Positions 15,155 through 22,552 of a stretch of 28,401 bases of DNA are shown piece after piece. Numbering within the stretch: position 1 is the stretch's first letter; each line of letters starts with the position of its first letter. A model generated the notes under the pieces. That model ran no database searches and was not told the origin of the DNA. It saw only the letters and a list, made by a program, of their open reading frames with translations. The DNA is from Streptomyces griseus subsp. griseus (GTDB lineage: Bacteria; Actinomycetota; Actinomycetes; Streptomycetales; Streptomycetaceae): the NCBI RefSeq assembly GCF_000720255.1, contig NZ_JOJE01000061.1, positions 1 through 28,401 of the forward strand. Direction: 5' to 3'. Position numbers and translations under genes: made by a program.

Positions 15155-16406
15155 GCTACCCCTTCACCCGTGCTCAGCCCGCCGTCGATGACGCCGAAGA
15201 CCCGGTCGTAGGTGTCCAGCTACCGTTCCTCGACCTCTGTCACGTCCACCGGCGCCGGTTTCGTGCCGGCGGCCTTCTTGCGGGCGGCCGCGGCAGCGGC
15301 CGCGTGGTCCGGGTCGGTGATGGTCTGGTGGCGGGCCCAACTGCGGGCACGGCGGGCGACCTCGACGCCGTCGCAGGTCACCAGGACCTGGTCCAGGTCG
15401 GCGGCGACCTCGATGCGGCGGCCGACGGCCAGCGGATGCACCGAGTAGTCGCAGGTGTCCAGGCGGACGTAGTGGTCCCGGGGCAGCCGCAGGGATGCCT
15501 TCCACCAGCCCGGCGGGGCGATGGGCGGCAGGGCCAGCATCCGGGAGTGGTCCGCTTCCAGCCGGTCCGCCGGGCGGGCCTGCAAGGTGCGGTGGATGCG
15601 CCGGTTCGCCCTGGTCAGCCAGTCGGCGAGCTGGATGTTGAAGTCCGCAGGTGAGGTGAACACCCGCCCGGGCAGGAACGACGTCTCCAGATAGCCGTTG
15701 GCCCGCTCGACCAGGCCCTTGGACTCCGGATCCCGCGGCCTGCAGAGCAGGAACTTGACGCCGAGCAGTCCAGCGAACGCAGCAAATTCGTCTGTGAGTT
15801 GAGTTCCGCCGGACCGCCAGGAGCCGACGGCTCCCTCGTTGTCCCAGACCAGCACCCGGGGGACGGCGCCCAGCTCGGTCAGCAGCCGCCAGTGCCCTGC
15901 GATCAGGTCGGCCGCGGACCTCGAGGGCAGCATCCGGGCGGTGATCCATCGCGAGTAGCCCGCGACCATGACCAGCACCGGCGGACGCCTGACCTGGCCG
16001 AAGCCGAGCGGGATGTCGGCGGGCGGGAACCCCAGGTCGCACTGGCCGATCCCGCCCGGCTCATAGACCGTCCGCGAGGCCAAATCCGCAGGCCGATAGG
16101 ACGGCCGCAGGTGCTCCCTGACCCGGTCCTTCAGCACCGTCAGTCCCGGTCCCAGCCGATCCGCTCGGCGATCACTGTCGCCGGCATCTCAGGCCACTGC
16201 TCGAGCAGTTCGCGGATCTGCGGCGCGACCACGTCCACGATCGAGCCCTTCGGCGCCCGCTGGTACTTCGGCGGCGCGTCGTCCGCGATCGCCCTGCGGA
16301 CAGTGTTCCTCGCGATCCCCAGCTTCCTCGCGATCGCCCGAACCGGCATCTGCTCGGCCCGGTGAAGCCGGCGGATCTCCGCCCAGTCCTCCACGCTGAT
16401 CACCAC
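15151..16406 (-). pseudogene. istA: IS21 transposase, frameshift plus nonsense mutation
   Basis: GTG 16406 behind GGGAGGAG starts the helix-turn-helix region (IRRLHRAEQMPVRAIARKLG) and runs to GWDRD, where a one-base loss near 16142 causes a stop. The next frame resumes at TVLKDRVREHLRPSYRPADL and holds the DDE core: CDLGFPP (Asp; the usual Trp after Leu is Gly), LVWDNEGAVG (Asp) and ESKGLVERANGYLETSF (Glu). A TAG at about 15218-15220 interrupts EER-LDTYDRVFGVIDGGLS before the natural stop at 15151-15153. The segment encoding PPIAPPGWWKASL includes the 38-bp sequence also present in the LTD gene. Confidence 0.85.
15489..15526. repeat. 38-bp copy of the sequence at 10269-10306
   Basis: Exact identity with the palindromic insertion in the LTD pseudogene. 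Only the left palindrome arm and spacer are present here; the right arm stops after GGGC. In this copy the reading frame of istA is kept. Confidence 0.8.
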
Positions 16407-16626
16407 TCCTCCCGGTCTGACTCAACGAGCCAGCCCCTTGGAGGGGGTCAACTTTCAAGCGCCGCCAGGAGGGTCCGAAGCCGGGGTTCACGGACGGGCT
16501 GAGCCCCTTGGCGAAGTTCAACGCCGCGTTCGTCGCCAGCCGGAGACGAGCCGTGTCCGCTGCAGCACGCGGATGCAGCAGCCCAATCATCCGAGCCAAC
16601 CCACCGGCGTCGCCTTCTGCTTGACC

Positions 16627-16632
16627 TACGAT
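16627..16632 (+). promoter_or_regulatory. possible -10 box (TACGAT) for a leaderless hydrolase transcript
   Basis: TACGAT ends six bases before GTG 16639, the spacing seen for leaderless transcripts in Streptomyces, and no ribosome binding site precedes that start. A -35 element is not clear. Confidence 0.35.
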
Positions 16633-16638
16633 GACGCG

Positions 16639-17316
16639 GTGAAGTTCGTGATGGTGCCGGGCGGCTGGCAAGGCGGATGGGTGTTCGACTCGGTGGCTGC
16701 CGAGCTGCACCGAGACGGTCACCACGTCGAAGCGGTGACCCTGGCCGGGCTGGAGCCGGACGGCCCAGCCGATGCGTACCGCCCGCCGAACCTCGACACC
16801 CATATCGACCAGGTGGCCGAAATCATCGACCGCGGCGACGCAACGCCCGTCGCCCTGTGCGGACACAGCTACGGCGGCATGGTGATCACCGGAGTCGCAG
16901 ACCGGCTCAGCGACCGCCTCGATCACCTCGTGTACATCGACGCCTACGTCCCGGACCACGGAGACTCGTGCTGGTCACTGACCAGCGACAGATTCCGGGA
17001 AATGTTCATAGCCGGCGCCCGCACCGACGGACAATGGGTCGCAGTCCCCGAAGGACTCGACCCCCGCGCACGCCCCCACCCCCTGGCCAGCTTCATCCAG
17101 TCGATCAAACTGCACGGCACCCCCAACGGCGCACTCGGCCGAACCTTCATCAGCGGCGGCGCCTGGCCCGGCAGCCCCTTCCTACCCCTGACCCAACGGC
17201 TGCGCAACGACCCCGACTGGCAAGTCCACGACATCCCCGTCGGCCACAACATCGCACGCCGCGACCCACACAAGCTCGCGGCCACCCTCCGCGCCCTGCC
17301 ACCCCACACCTACTGA
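16639..17316 (+). CDS. alpha/beta hydrolase (EstC-like esterase group)
   Basis: A 225-aa cytosolic alpha/beta hydrolase with the oxyanion motif PGGWQGGW near residues 7-14, the nucleophile elbow GHSYGGM (Ser77), YIDAYVPD after strand six, and the catalytic His203 in VGHNIARRDP. The short length and the PGGW opening resemble the EstC/salicylate-esterase-like plant-type group found in actinomycetes. The GTG at 16639 is chosen because the protein pattern starts VKFVMVPGGW; the frame is open back to 16438 through IS-flank DNA. It converges with the MFS gene. The substrate is unknown. Between 16458 and 16638 I see no gene, only a short minus-strand run (RLATNAALNFAKGLSPSVN) of uncertain origin. 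Confidence 0.8.
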   Translation: MKFVMVPGGWQGGWVFDSVAAELHRDGHHVEAVTLAGLEPDGPADAYRPPNLDTHIDQVAEIIDRGDATPVALCGHSYGGMVITGVADRLSDRLDHLVYIDAYVPDHGDSCWSLTSDRFREMFIAGARTDGQWVAVPEGLDPRARPHPLASFIQSIKLHGTPNGALGRTFISGGAWPGSPFLPLTQRLRNDPDWQVHDIPVGHNIARRDPHKLAATLRALPPHTY

Positions 17317-17410
17317 GGTTGAACGCGTGGTGTCGCAGGGGCTGACGGCTGGTCGCCCGTTTGTGGCTGGGCATACTGGTTGGCCAGCCTGAGTAGATGG
17401 GTCGGCCAAC

Positions 17411-18637
17411 CTAACGGGCGGGTCGCGCCTTGGACTCTGTCTGGTTGGCCGAGGTCGGCTCTGGTGTCATGGGTGCGGCGGGGTGACGCGTGGTTCCCAG
17501 GTGCCATAAGAGGGTTAGGGCGGTGACGGCGGCGGCCACCGGCCCGAGTTCGGCCGGGGCAAGCCCGAACCACTCTTGCGCCAGCCCGCCGAAACCGCCG
17601 CCGAGGGCGACTCCGATGTAGAGCGCGGATGAGTTGAGACCGAGCAGGACCGGTGCGGCGGCGGGGCTGAGGGCGATGAGCCGGTGCTGCTGAGGAACGA
17701 CGATGATGCCGACGGTCACGCCCCAGACCACCGCCCAGACCAGGGTGGACGGGAGGGTATGGATCGCCAGTGGGGTCAGCGCCAGGGCGAGAGTGGCGAA
17801 GACAAGAGTGCCGCTGAGGACGCGGGCGGAGTCGTGGCGGTCGACCAGGCGGCCGGCGGTGATGTTGCCGGCCAGGGTGCCGACGCCCCAGGCCAGCAGG
17901 ATCAGGGTAAGTAACGACTCATTACCGCCGGTCGCGTCCCGCAGGGTCGGGCCGATGTAGGTGTAGAGGGTGTAGGTGCCGAGGAAGGCGAGCGAGGTGA
18001 CTGCCAGCAGGGCCAGTACGCGGCCCTGCTTAAGTGGACCCATCCGGTCGGGCAGTGAGGCGGCGGGGAGCATCACCCTGGGGAGATCGACAACGATGCC
18101 GATGGCCGCCAGCATGCCGATCCCGGCGACGGCCCACAGGGTGATATGCCAGTCCGCGCGGCCGATCAACGTGCCGAGCGGCAGTCCCAGCGCGGTCGCC
18201 AACGTGAGGCCGCCCAGCACGAAGGCCAGCGCCCGGCCGCGGCGTTCCGGCGGCGCGATGGCCGCCGCGGTGCTGGAGGCGGCGGCGGTGATGATGCCCG
18301 CTCCCACGGCGGTAACGATGCGAGCGGCCATCACCACCCCATAACTCGTTCCAAACGCGGTGACGGCGTTGCCGATCACGAACACGGCCAGCGAGATCAG
18401 CAGCGCCGACCGCCGGTCCAGGCTGCTGGTAAGGGCGCCCATGATCGGCGCTGACAACGCCAGCGTCAGAGCGAAGACCGTCACCAACTGGCCTGCGGAC
18501 GGAGTGGATACCCCCAGGTCGGTGGCGATGGACGGGAGCAGGCCCGCGATGACGTAGCCGTCGGTGCCGACGGCGAACGTCGCCAGGGCCAGGGGAAGGA
18601 GTCGTTTCAGCACGGATCGCGCCGCCTTTCGGAGCAT
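17411..18637 (-). CDS. MFS transporter (drug/metabolite efflux type)
   Basis: A 408-aa integral membrane protein with about twelve hydrophobic segments and the motif-A-like loop SSLDRRSALL after the second helix. It opens LLPLALATFAVGTDGYVIAG, typical of DHA1 exporters of the CmlA/AraJ/YdhP type. These use the proton gradient to expel small molecules. ATG 18637 is taken as start; GTG 18613 is an alternative, and neither has a strong ribosome binding site. It is divergent from an ArsR-family regulator across 99 bases that contain a dyad, so repression by that regulator is likely. The stop overlaps a weak inverted repeat (17378-17385 and 17404-17411) that may terminate both convergent genes. 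The substrate is unknown. Confidence 0.88.
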   Translation of the reverse strand: MLRKAARSVLKRLLPLALATFAVGTDGYVIAGLLPSIATDLGVSTPSAGQLVTVFALTLALSAPIMGALTSSLDRRSALLISLAVFVIGNAVTAFGTSYGVVMAARIVTAVGAGIITAAASSTAAAIAPPERRGRALAFVLGGLTLATALGLPLGTLIGRADWHITLWAVAGIGMLAAIGIVVDLPRVMLPAASLPDRMGPLKQGRVLALLAVTSLAFLGTYTLYTYIGPTLRDATGGNESLLTLILLAWGVGTLAGNITAGRLVDRHDSARVLSGTLVFATLALALTPLAIHTLPSTLVWAVVWGVTVGIIVVPQQHRLIALSPAAAPVLLGLNSSALYIGVALGGGFGGLAQEWFGLAPAELGPVAAAVTALTLLWHLGTTRHPAAPMTPEPTSANQTESKARPAR

Positions 18638-18667
18638 TGCGGAGGCAGGTGATCGGCACTGTAAGCA

Positions 18668-18691
18668 ATGCATGGATACTTGTCCATGTAT
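18668..18691. promoter_or_regulatory. candidate ArsR operator, CATGGA-N6-TCCATG
   Basis: Perfect 6-bp arms at 18671-18676 and 18683-18688, extended by AT/AT outside. It lies between the divergent MFS and ArsR genes and overlaps the proposed -35 box of the regulator, so a bound dimer could block both promoters. Confidence 0.6.
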
Positions 18692-18708
18692 CAATGAGTG
18701 GATAAGCT
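18681..18708 (+). promoter_or_regulatory. candidate promoter of the ArsR gene
   Basis: TTGTCC at 18681-18686 and TAAGCT at 18703-18708 are separated by 16 bases. The -10 box ends 28 bases before the ATG at 18737, leaving room for the GGAGGG ribosome binding site. Confidence 0.4.
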
Positions 18709-18736
18709 GGGCCCCTGCCACGGACGGAGGGAAGCG

Positions 18737-19069
18737 ATGCGTGAGGTGTCCCAGCCGGCGACCGATGCGATCCGGATGGTGGAGGTACTGCGCGCGCTGG
18801 CCGATCCAGTGCGGCTGGAGATCGTCCAACGGCTCGCCGTGACCGGTGAGGAGAGCTGCAACGCCATCGGCGGTGACCTGGACGTCCACCAGACGACGCT
18901 GTCCCACCACTACCGGATGCTGCGCGAGGCGGGCGTCACCTGGACCACCGTCAAAGGCCGGTCCCGATTGGTGCGGCTGCGCCGCGACGACCTGGACGCG
19001 CTCTTCCCTGGCCTGCTCGACTCCGTACTGAACGGGGCCCGCCACACATACCCCGCCGCAGGAAGCTGA
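18737..19069 (+). CDS. ArsR-family winged-helix transcriptional regulator
   Basis: A 110-aa regulator with the ArsR opening VLRALADPVRLEIVQRL (residues 17-33). The recognition helix is HQTTLSHHYRMLREAGV (51-67) and the wing is TTVKGRSRLVRLRRDDL (70-86). ATG 18737 follows GGAGGGAAGC. The CxC metal site of ArsR/SmtB sensors is absent: only one cysteine (Cys41) is present, so a small organic ligand or other signal is more likely than a metal. Divergence from the MFS exporter and the shared dyad at 18668-18691 suggest it represses the exporter and itself. Which ligand releases it cannot be told. Confidence 0.85.
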   Translation: MREVSQPATDAIRMVEVLRALADPVRLEIVQRLAVTGEESCNAIGGDLDVHQTTLSHHYRMLREAGVTWTTVKGRSRLVRLRRDDLDALFPGLLDSVLNGARHTYPAAGS

Positions 19070-19227
19070 CGCCCGCGGCATTCACCTGCCCGCCCCAGAC
19101 GCGCCCACCCCGACCACCTGGCTATCTCGGCCGCACCCGCACTTGACCCCAGGGCATTGAACGCCGAGCCCGCACTGAAACAGCCAACCAGCACGATCAG
19201 TGACACCGTTGCGGTATCACCAGAGGC

Positions 19228-19545
19228 GTGCGATATCCACAAGGGGGCGGGCTGACCGCCGAGCGCCAGGAGTTTCGGGAGCTGTTACGGCTCCAGGCAG
19301 CGGAGCGGTTCGCCCAGGAAGAGGCGTGTGCGGTGATCGCCAAGGACCTGCGGGTCAGCGTCCGGTCGGTACAGCGATGGCGACAGAAGTGGAATGAGGG
19401 CGGTCCGCGGGCTCTGCGGTCGCAAGGGCCGGCGTCGCTGCCAAGGCTGAGCCAGAAGCAGTTCGCGCAGTTGGAGACGGAGCTGGCCAAGGGACCGGCC
19501 TCGCACGGCTGGGAGGACCAGCGGTGGACGCTGGCGCGGATTAAC
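19228..19545 (+). pseudogene. IS630-family transposase, N-terminal fragment
   Basis: GTG 19228 begins MRYPQGGGLTAERQEFRELL. The tandem helix-turn-helix region follows: FAQEEACAVIAKDLRVSVRS, VQRWRQKWNEGGPRALRSQG, then GWEDQRWTLARI. Intact IS630 transposases continue with a second winged helix and a DDE domain for 200 or more residues. Here the match ends abruptly at about 19545 and the following 60 bases belong to the flank of the next, convergent gene. Just upstream, TGACACC and GGTATCA near 19200-19219 could be part of the terminal repeat. It is inactive. Confidence 0.75.
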
Positions 19546-19609
19546 TGGTCGTCCCGTTTGGCTTTCCAGGTGACGCGGTGCGTGTCTGTGACTGTTGTGG
19601 CAGGCAGGG

Positions 19610-20209
19610 TTACATGCCGCGCTCGGGCCCGCTCCAGGGCTCTGGCCGTTCGTCGGCGGTCATCGGAAGGCGGCGCAATTGTACCGGGCCGGGATAGAAG
19701 GCTGAGGTGTTGGGGCCGGCCATGTCTTCGCCGATGAGGTAGCGGTAGAGCCACTCGGCGAAGTTCATCTCGTACTGCGCCCAACCGCCTTCGCCGTCTT
19801 CGACCAGGATCCCGGAGAGCGTGCCGTCCGCAGCCATGAGAAACAGTGTTTCGCCTCGGTCGGTGCTGGCAATCGGCCACAGTCCGTTACGGGTACCGAA
19901 GCTCAACTCTGTGAGTCCGAAGAGCAAGCGAGGGTCCTCGTCCGGGTCAAGGTCCTCCCAGGGAACCTCGGACCAGGCACGGGCCGTGTCCCGTATCCAG
20001 TCACCCAGATTCCAGCTCAAGGTCGCGGGGTGGTGCAAGGACAGGTGGCCGTTGAGCTGGATGGGAGCGTACGCGTCCACGAGGGTCTGGTAGTCGGTCG
20101 GCAGCCGGATGCCGAGTTCTGCGTGGAGGCGGTCCCAGGCGGACGCGTCCGCGTAGCGGTTCTGTGCCGTGCCGAGCATCGCCACGACTGCGGTTAGGTA
20201 GTCGGTCAT
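19610..20209 (-). CDS. SMI1/KNR4 (SUKH) family protein
   Basis: A 199-aa soluble acidic protein. The SUKH-like N-terminus includes WDRLHAELGIRLPTDYQTLV followed by a glycine/histidine strand region, then FGLTELSFGTRNGLWPIAS, GETLFLMAADGTLSGILVED and FAEWLYRYLIGED. SUKH proteins occur as immunity proteins to polymorphic toxins and as orphan regulators. No toxin gene with a matching nuclease or secretion signal is visible nearby, so an orphan is more likely. ATG 20209 follows GAGGAG. The C-terminal 30 residues (PMTADERPEPWSGPERGM) look unstructured and may extend past the normal end because of the neighbouring IS scar. Confidence 0.8.
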   Translation of the reverse strand: MTDYLTAVVAMLGTAQNRYADASAWDRLHAELGIRLPTDYQTLVDAYAPIQLNGHLSLHHPATLSWNLGDWIRDTARAWSEVPWEDLDPDEDPRLLFGLTELSFGTRNGLWPIASTDRGETLFLMAADGTLSGILVEDGEGGWAQYEMNFAEWLYRYLIGEDMAGPNTSAFYPGPVQLRRLPMTADERPEPWSGPERGM

Positions 20210-20294
20210 GACGCTCCTCGCTGCTTTCTCGTCTATGCATCAGAATCATCCCAGCTCGGAGGTGGCACTGGTCAGGCTGTCAGCCTGCGATGGC

Positions 20295-20575
20295 TGAGCC
20301 AGGTCAGGTGGGGTGAGATCGAACCGCACCGCGACTACGTCAAGGAGCTGTTGAAGACGACTGTTGAAGACGACGACCGTCACCACGATCCACCAGCGGC
20401 TGCGGGACGAGGGCAAGTTGAAGGTCTCGCTGTCGATGTTCCGGCGCTGGGTGCATGAGAACCTGCCCGACGAAGCGGCCCGCTCCAAGGTCACCGTGCT
20501 GCGCGAAAGCGTCGAGCCGGGCTCGGAGGCCTAGATCGACTACGGCTTTCTGGGCCAGTGGATCCATTCGGCGTC
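20295..20575 (+). pseudogene. second IS21-type transposase (istA) fragment
   Basis: The plus strand encodes RWGEIEPHRDYVKELLKTT; after a 13-bp duplication it shifts to LKTTTVTTIHQRLRDEGKLK, VSLSMFRRWVHENLPDEA and SKVTVLRESVEPGSEA. A TAG then replaces the usual Gln codon before IDYGFLGQW. This is the helix-turn-helix to catalytic-core entry of an IS21-like transposase distinct from the one at 15151-16406. The remaining core, including all but the first catalytic Asp, is missing. Lesions are a duplication, a nonsense codon and a 3' truncation. Confidence 0.75.
20349..20374 (+). repeat. 13-bp tandem duplication
   Basis: TGTTGAAGACGAC occurs twice back to back (20349-20361, 20362-20374) inside the istA fragment and shifts its frame by one. 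This looks like a replication-slippage event. Confidence 0.85.
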
Positions 20576-20641
20576 GGTACCGCCGCGGGTGGGTCCGCGA
20601 CGGCACGACGAGTAATCGTCAAGACCTGTGGATGTGTGGGG

Positions 20642-21157
20642 TCAGCTGATCGTCAGCTGCCATCTGGTCTCTCCGTCGTGCGACTGGTTGGTGGGGGTGA
20701 GGCCGACTGCGGTGGCGACGGCGGCGGATGCCTTGTGGTCAGGGTGGATGTGGGCGATGACTGTGTGCACCGGGTGTTTCCGGAGCCAGGCGACGAGCCC
20801 TTGGGCAGCTTCAGTGGCGATACTGCGTCGTTGCCAGGGGGTGCCTGTCACCCAGGCGATCTCCGCAGCGGCTCCGCGGTCGTCGGCGGTGACCGTCGCC
20901 TGGACATAGCCGGCCAGGCAGGCGGCGTCACGGAGCTGGATGACCCAGTTGCACCAGGACTCGCCGGGGCGGGGGGAGTCGGCCACCAGACGTTCGTAGC
21001 GGGCGCGTAGATCCTGGGCGGTGGCCGGGGCACCGCCGGTGAAGGTGTGCAGGCCGGGGTCGGACAGCACCGCGGCCATCTCGTCGGCGTTCTCGACCTG
21101 CAGCGGAAGTAAGGCCAGCCGGTCGGTGTGGATGGTTTCGGGCCTGAGGGTGATCAC
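20642..21157 (-). CDS. GNAT-family N-acetyltransferase (RimJ/RimL type)
   Basis: A 171-aa acetyltransferase with the family opening ITLRPETIHTDRLALLPLQ. The acceptor-side strand WVIQLRDAACLAGYVQ is followed by EIAWVTGTPWQRRSIATEAA, whose Q/R-x-x-S-I/G-T/A region forms the acetyl-CoA pyrophosphate loop, and by HIHPDHKASAAVATAVGLTP at the C-terminus. GTG 21157 is chosen because AGGAGG lies seven bases upstream; the longer open frame runs into the flank of the IS256 transposase. Typical substrates are ribosomal protein N-termini or small amines; none can be assigned here. It ends against the IS21 fragment, so neighbours give no functional hint. Confidence 0.85.
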   Translation of the reverse strand: MITLRPETIHTDRLALLPLQVENADEMAAVLSDPGLHTFTGGAPATAQDLRARYERLVADSPRPGESWCNWVIQLRDAACLAGYVQATVTADDRGAAAEIAWVTGTPWQRRSIATEAAQGLVAWLRKHPVHTVIAHIHPDHKASAAVATAVGLTPTNQSHDGETRWQLTIS

Positions 21158-21231
21158 GCTGCCTCCTGATCGGAACGTTCGACGAGTATGCCCCGCTCGA
21201 AGCGGGCCCCGGCCCGGACCAGTGCGACGAG

Positions 21232-22410
21232 CTAGGGTGCGTTCACCGCGCGCCACTGGTTCTGGGCGGACTCGACCAGTTTGAACACCATGGCCAGAGC
21301 GGCCGCCCTACTGCCTGCTCCCTTGGTGACCTTGGTCCGCAGCCGGACGGTGGCGAAGGTCGACTCGATGGGGTTGGTGGTCCGCAGATGGATCCAGTGC
21401 TCGGCCGGGAAGTCGTAGAAGGCCAGCAACTCGTCCCGGTCGTCGGTGATCTTCTTGACGGCATGGGGGAACTTCGCCCCGTAGAGCCTGGCGAAGGTCG
21501 TGATGGCCTGCTCGGCGTGCTCGCGGTCCTCGGCGTTGTAGATGTCCTGCAGGGCTTTCTTCGCGGCCGGTTGCGCGGACTTCGGTAACGCGTCCATGAC
21601 ATTCGCCGTTTTGTGAACCCAGCACCTCTGCTCGCGGGTCGCGGGGAAGACCTCGCGCAGAGCCTTCCAGAAGCCGAGCGCGCCATCGCCCACCGCCAGC
21701 ACCGGGGCCCGCATGCCGCGGCGGGCGCAGTCCCGCAGCAGGCCGGCCCAGGCCTCCGACGACTCGCGGTAGCCGTCGGCCATGGCAACCAGCTCCTTGG
21801 TGCCGTCCGCGCGCACCCCGATCACGACCAGGACCGCGGCCCTGGCCTCGTCCAGACGGATGCGCAGGTGGATGCCGTCCACCCAGACATACACGTAGTC
21901 GCTGCCGGACAGGTCGCGCTCCTGGAACGCCTGGTGGTCGGCCCGCCACTGCGCGGTCAGCCGGGTGACGGTGGCCGCCGACAGGCCCGCGGCGGAGCCG
22001 AGAAACTGCTCCGGCGCGGGCACGAAGTCGCCGGTGGACAGGCCGTGCAGATAGAGCAGCGGCAGCACCTCTGCGATCTTCGGTGATTTGCGGCACCAGG
22101 GCGCCAGGATTGCCGAGGAGAACCTCTTGCGCTCCCCGGTGGTCTCGTCGACCCGCTTGTCGTTCACCCGCGGGGCTTTGACCTCGACCGATCTGGCGGC
22201 GGTGGTGACCTTCCGCGGCTGGTGGTAGCTGTTGCGCACCACCAGCCGGCGGCCGTCTCGGTCCCGCTGGTCGGCCAGCTCGGCTATGTAGGAGTTGACC
22301 TCGGCCTCCAGCGCGGCGGCCAGCACCCGCCGGGCGCCCTCCCGGACGATCTCGTCCAGCAGCGACGCCCCGCCAGTGGTGGTGCCGTCGGTGTTGACTA
22401 CGGTGAGCAC
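21232..22410 (-). CDS. IS256-family transposase, apparently intact
   Basis: A 392-aa transposase with the complete catalytic set of the IS256/Mutator-like family: Asp178 in YVWVDGIHLR, Asp242 in AVGDGALGFW and Glu349 in TTNPIESTFATVR. It also has the C/H-type motif CWVHKTANV between them and the N-terminal region EVNSYIAELADQRDRDGRR. The start is GTG 22410. There are no internal stops or frameshifts and the length is normal, so it is the only insertion sequence in the window that could still move. Terminal inverted repeats could not be identified with confidence next to 21225 and 22490. Confidence 0.88.
   Translation of the reverse strand: MLTVVNTDGTTTGGASLLDEIVREGARRVLAAALEAEVNSYIAELADQRDRDGRRLVVRNSYHQPRKVTTAARSVEVKAPRVNDKRVDETTGERKRFSSAILAPWCRKSPKIAEVLPLLYLHGLSTGDFVPAPEQFLGSAAGLSAATVTRLTAQWRADHQAFQERDLSGSDYVYVWVDGIHLRIRLDEARAAVLVVIGVRADGTKELVAMADGYRESSEAWAGLLRDCARRGMRAPVLAVGDGALGFWKALREVFPATREQRCWVHKTANVMDALPKSAQPAAKKALQDIYNAEDREHAEQAITTFARLYGAKFPHAVKKITDDRDELLAFYDFPAEHWIHLRTTNPIESTFATVRLRTKVTKGAGSRAAALAMVFKLVESAQNQWRAVNAP
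21232..22410 (-). mobile_element. IS256-type insertion sequence (ends not resolved)
   Basis: The element is defined by its intact transposase. It separates the GNAT gene from the GH43 gene. True ends should lie within about 100 bp on each side. Confidence 0.6.
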
Positions 22411-22552
22411 GGACGTGCCTTCCCGGCCGACGCGCCCACGCCGGCCTTGCTCGATGACCTATCGATCGATCACCAGGGAAAGTACGTCCTCCCCCAACCG
22501 ATCCACAGGTTCCGAGCATTGCTCCGGCATGACAGGGGGATGGGCGTACAGG

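Larger units (their letters stand above)
14310..16457 (-). mobile_element. IS21-family insertion element, degenerate
   Basis: It contains istA then istB on the minus strand, each with inactivating changes. Terminal repeat-like sequences are TGAAAAATGACCCCCT at 14310-14325 and, inverted, AGGGGGTCAACTTTCA at 16442-16457. The outermost TG...CA ends and target duplication were not found, so the outer limits are approximate and the right end looks cut near 16465. Confidence 0.7.

Noticed and set aside
16627..16660. TTG at 16621 as start of the alpha/beta hydrolase
   Set aside because: It would add six residues with no ribosome binding site; the protein pattern begins at GTG 16639.
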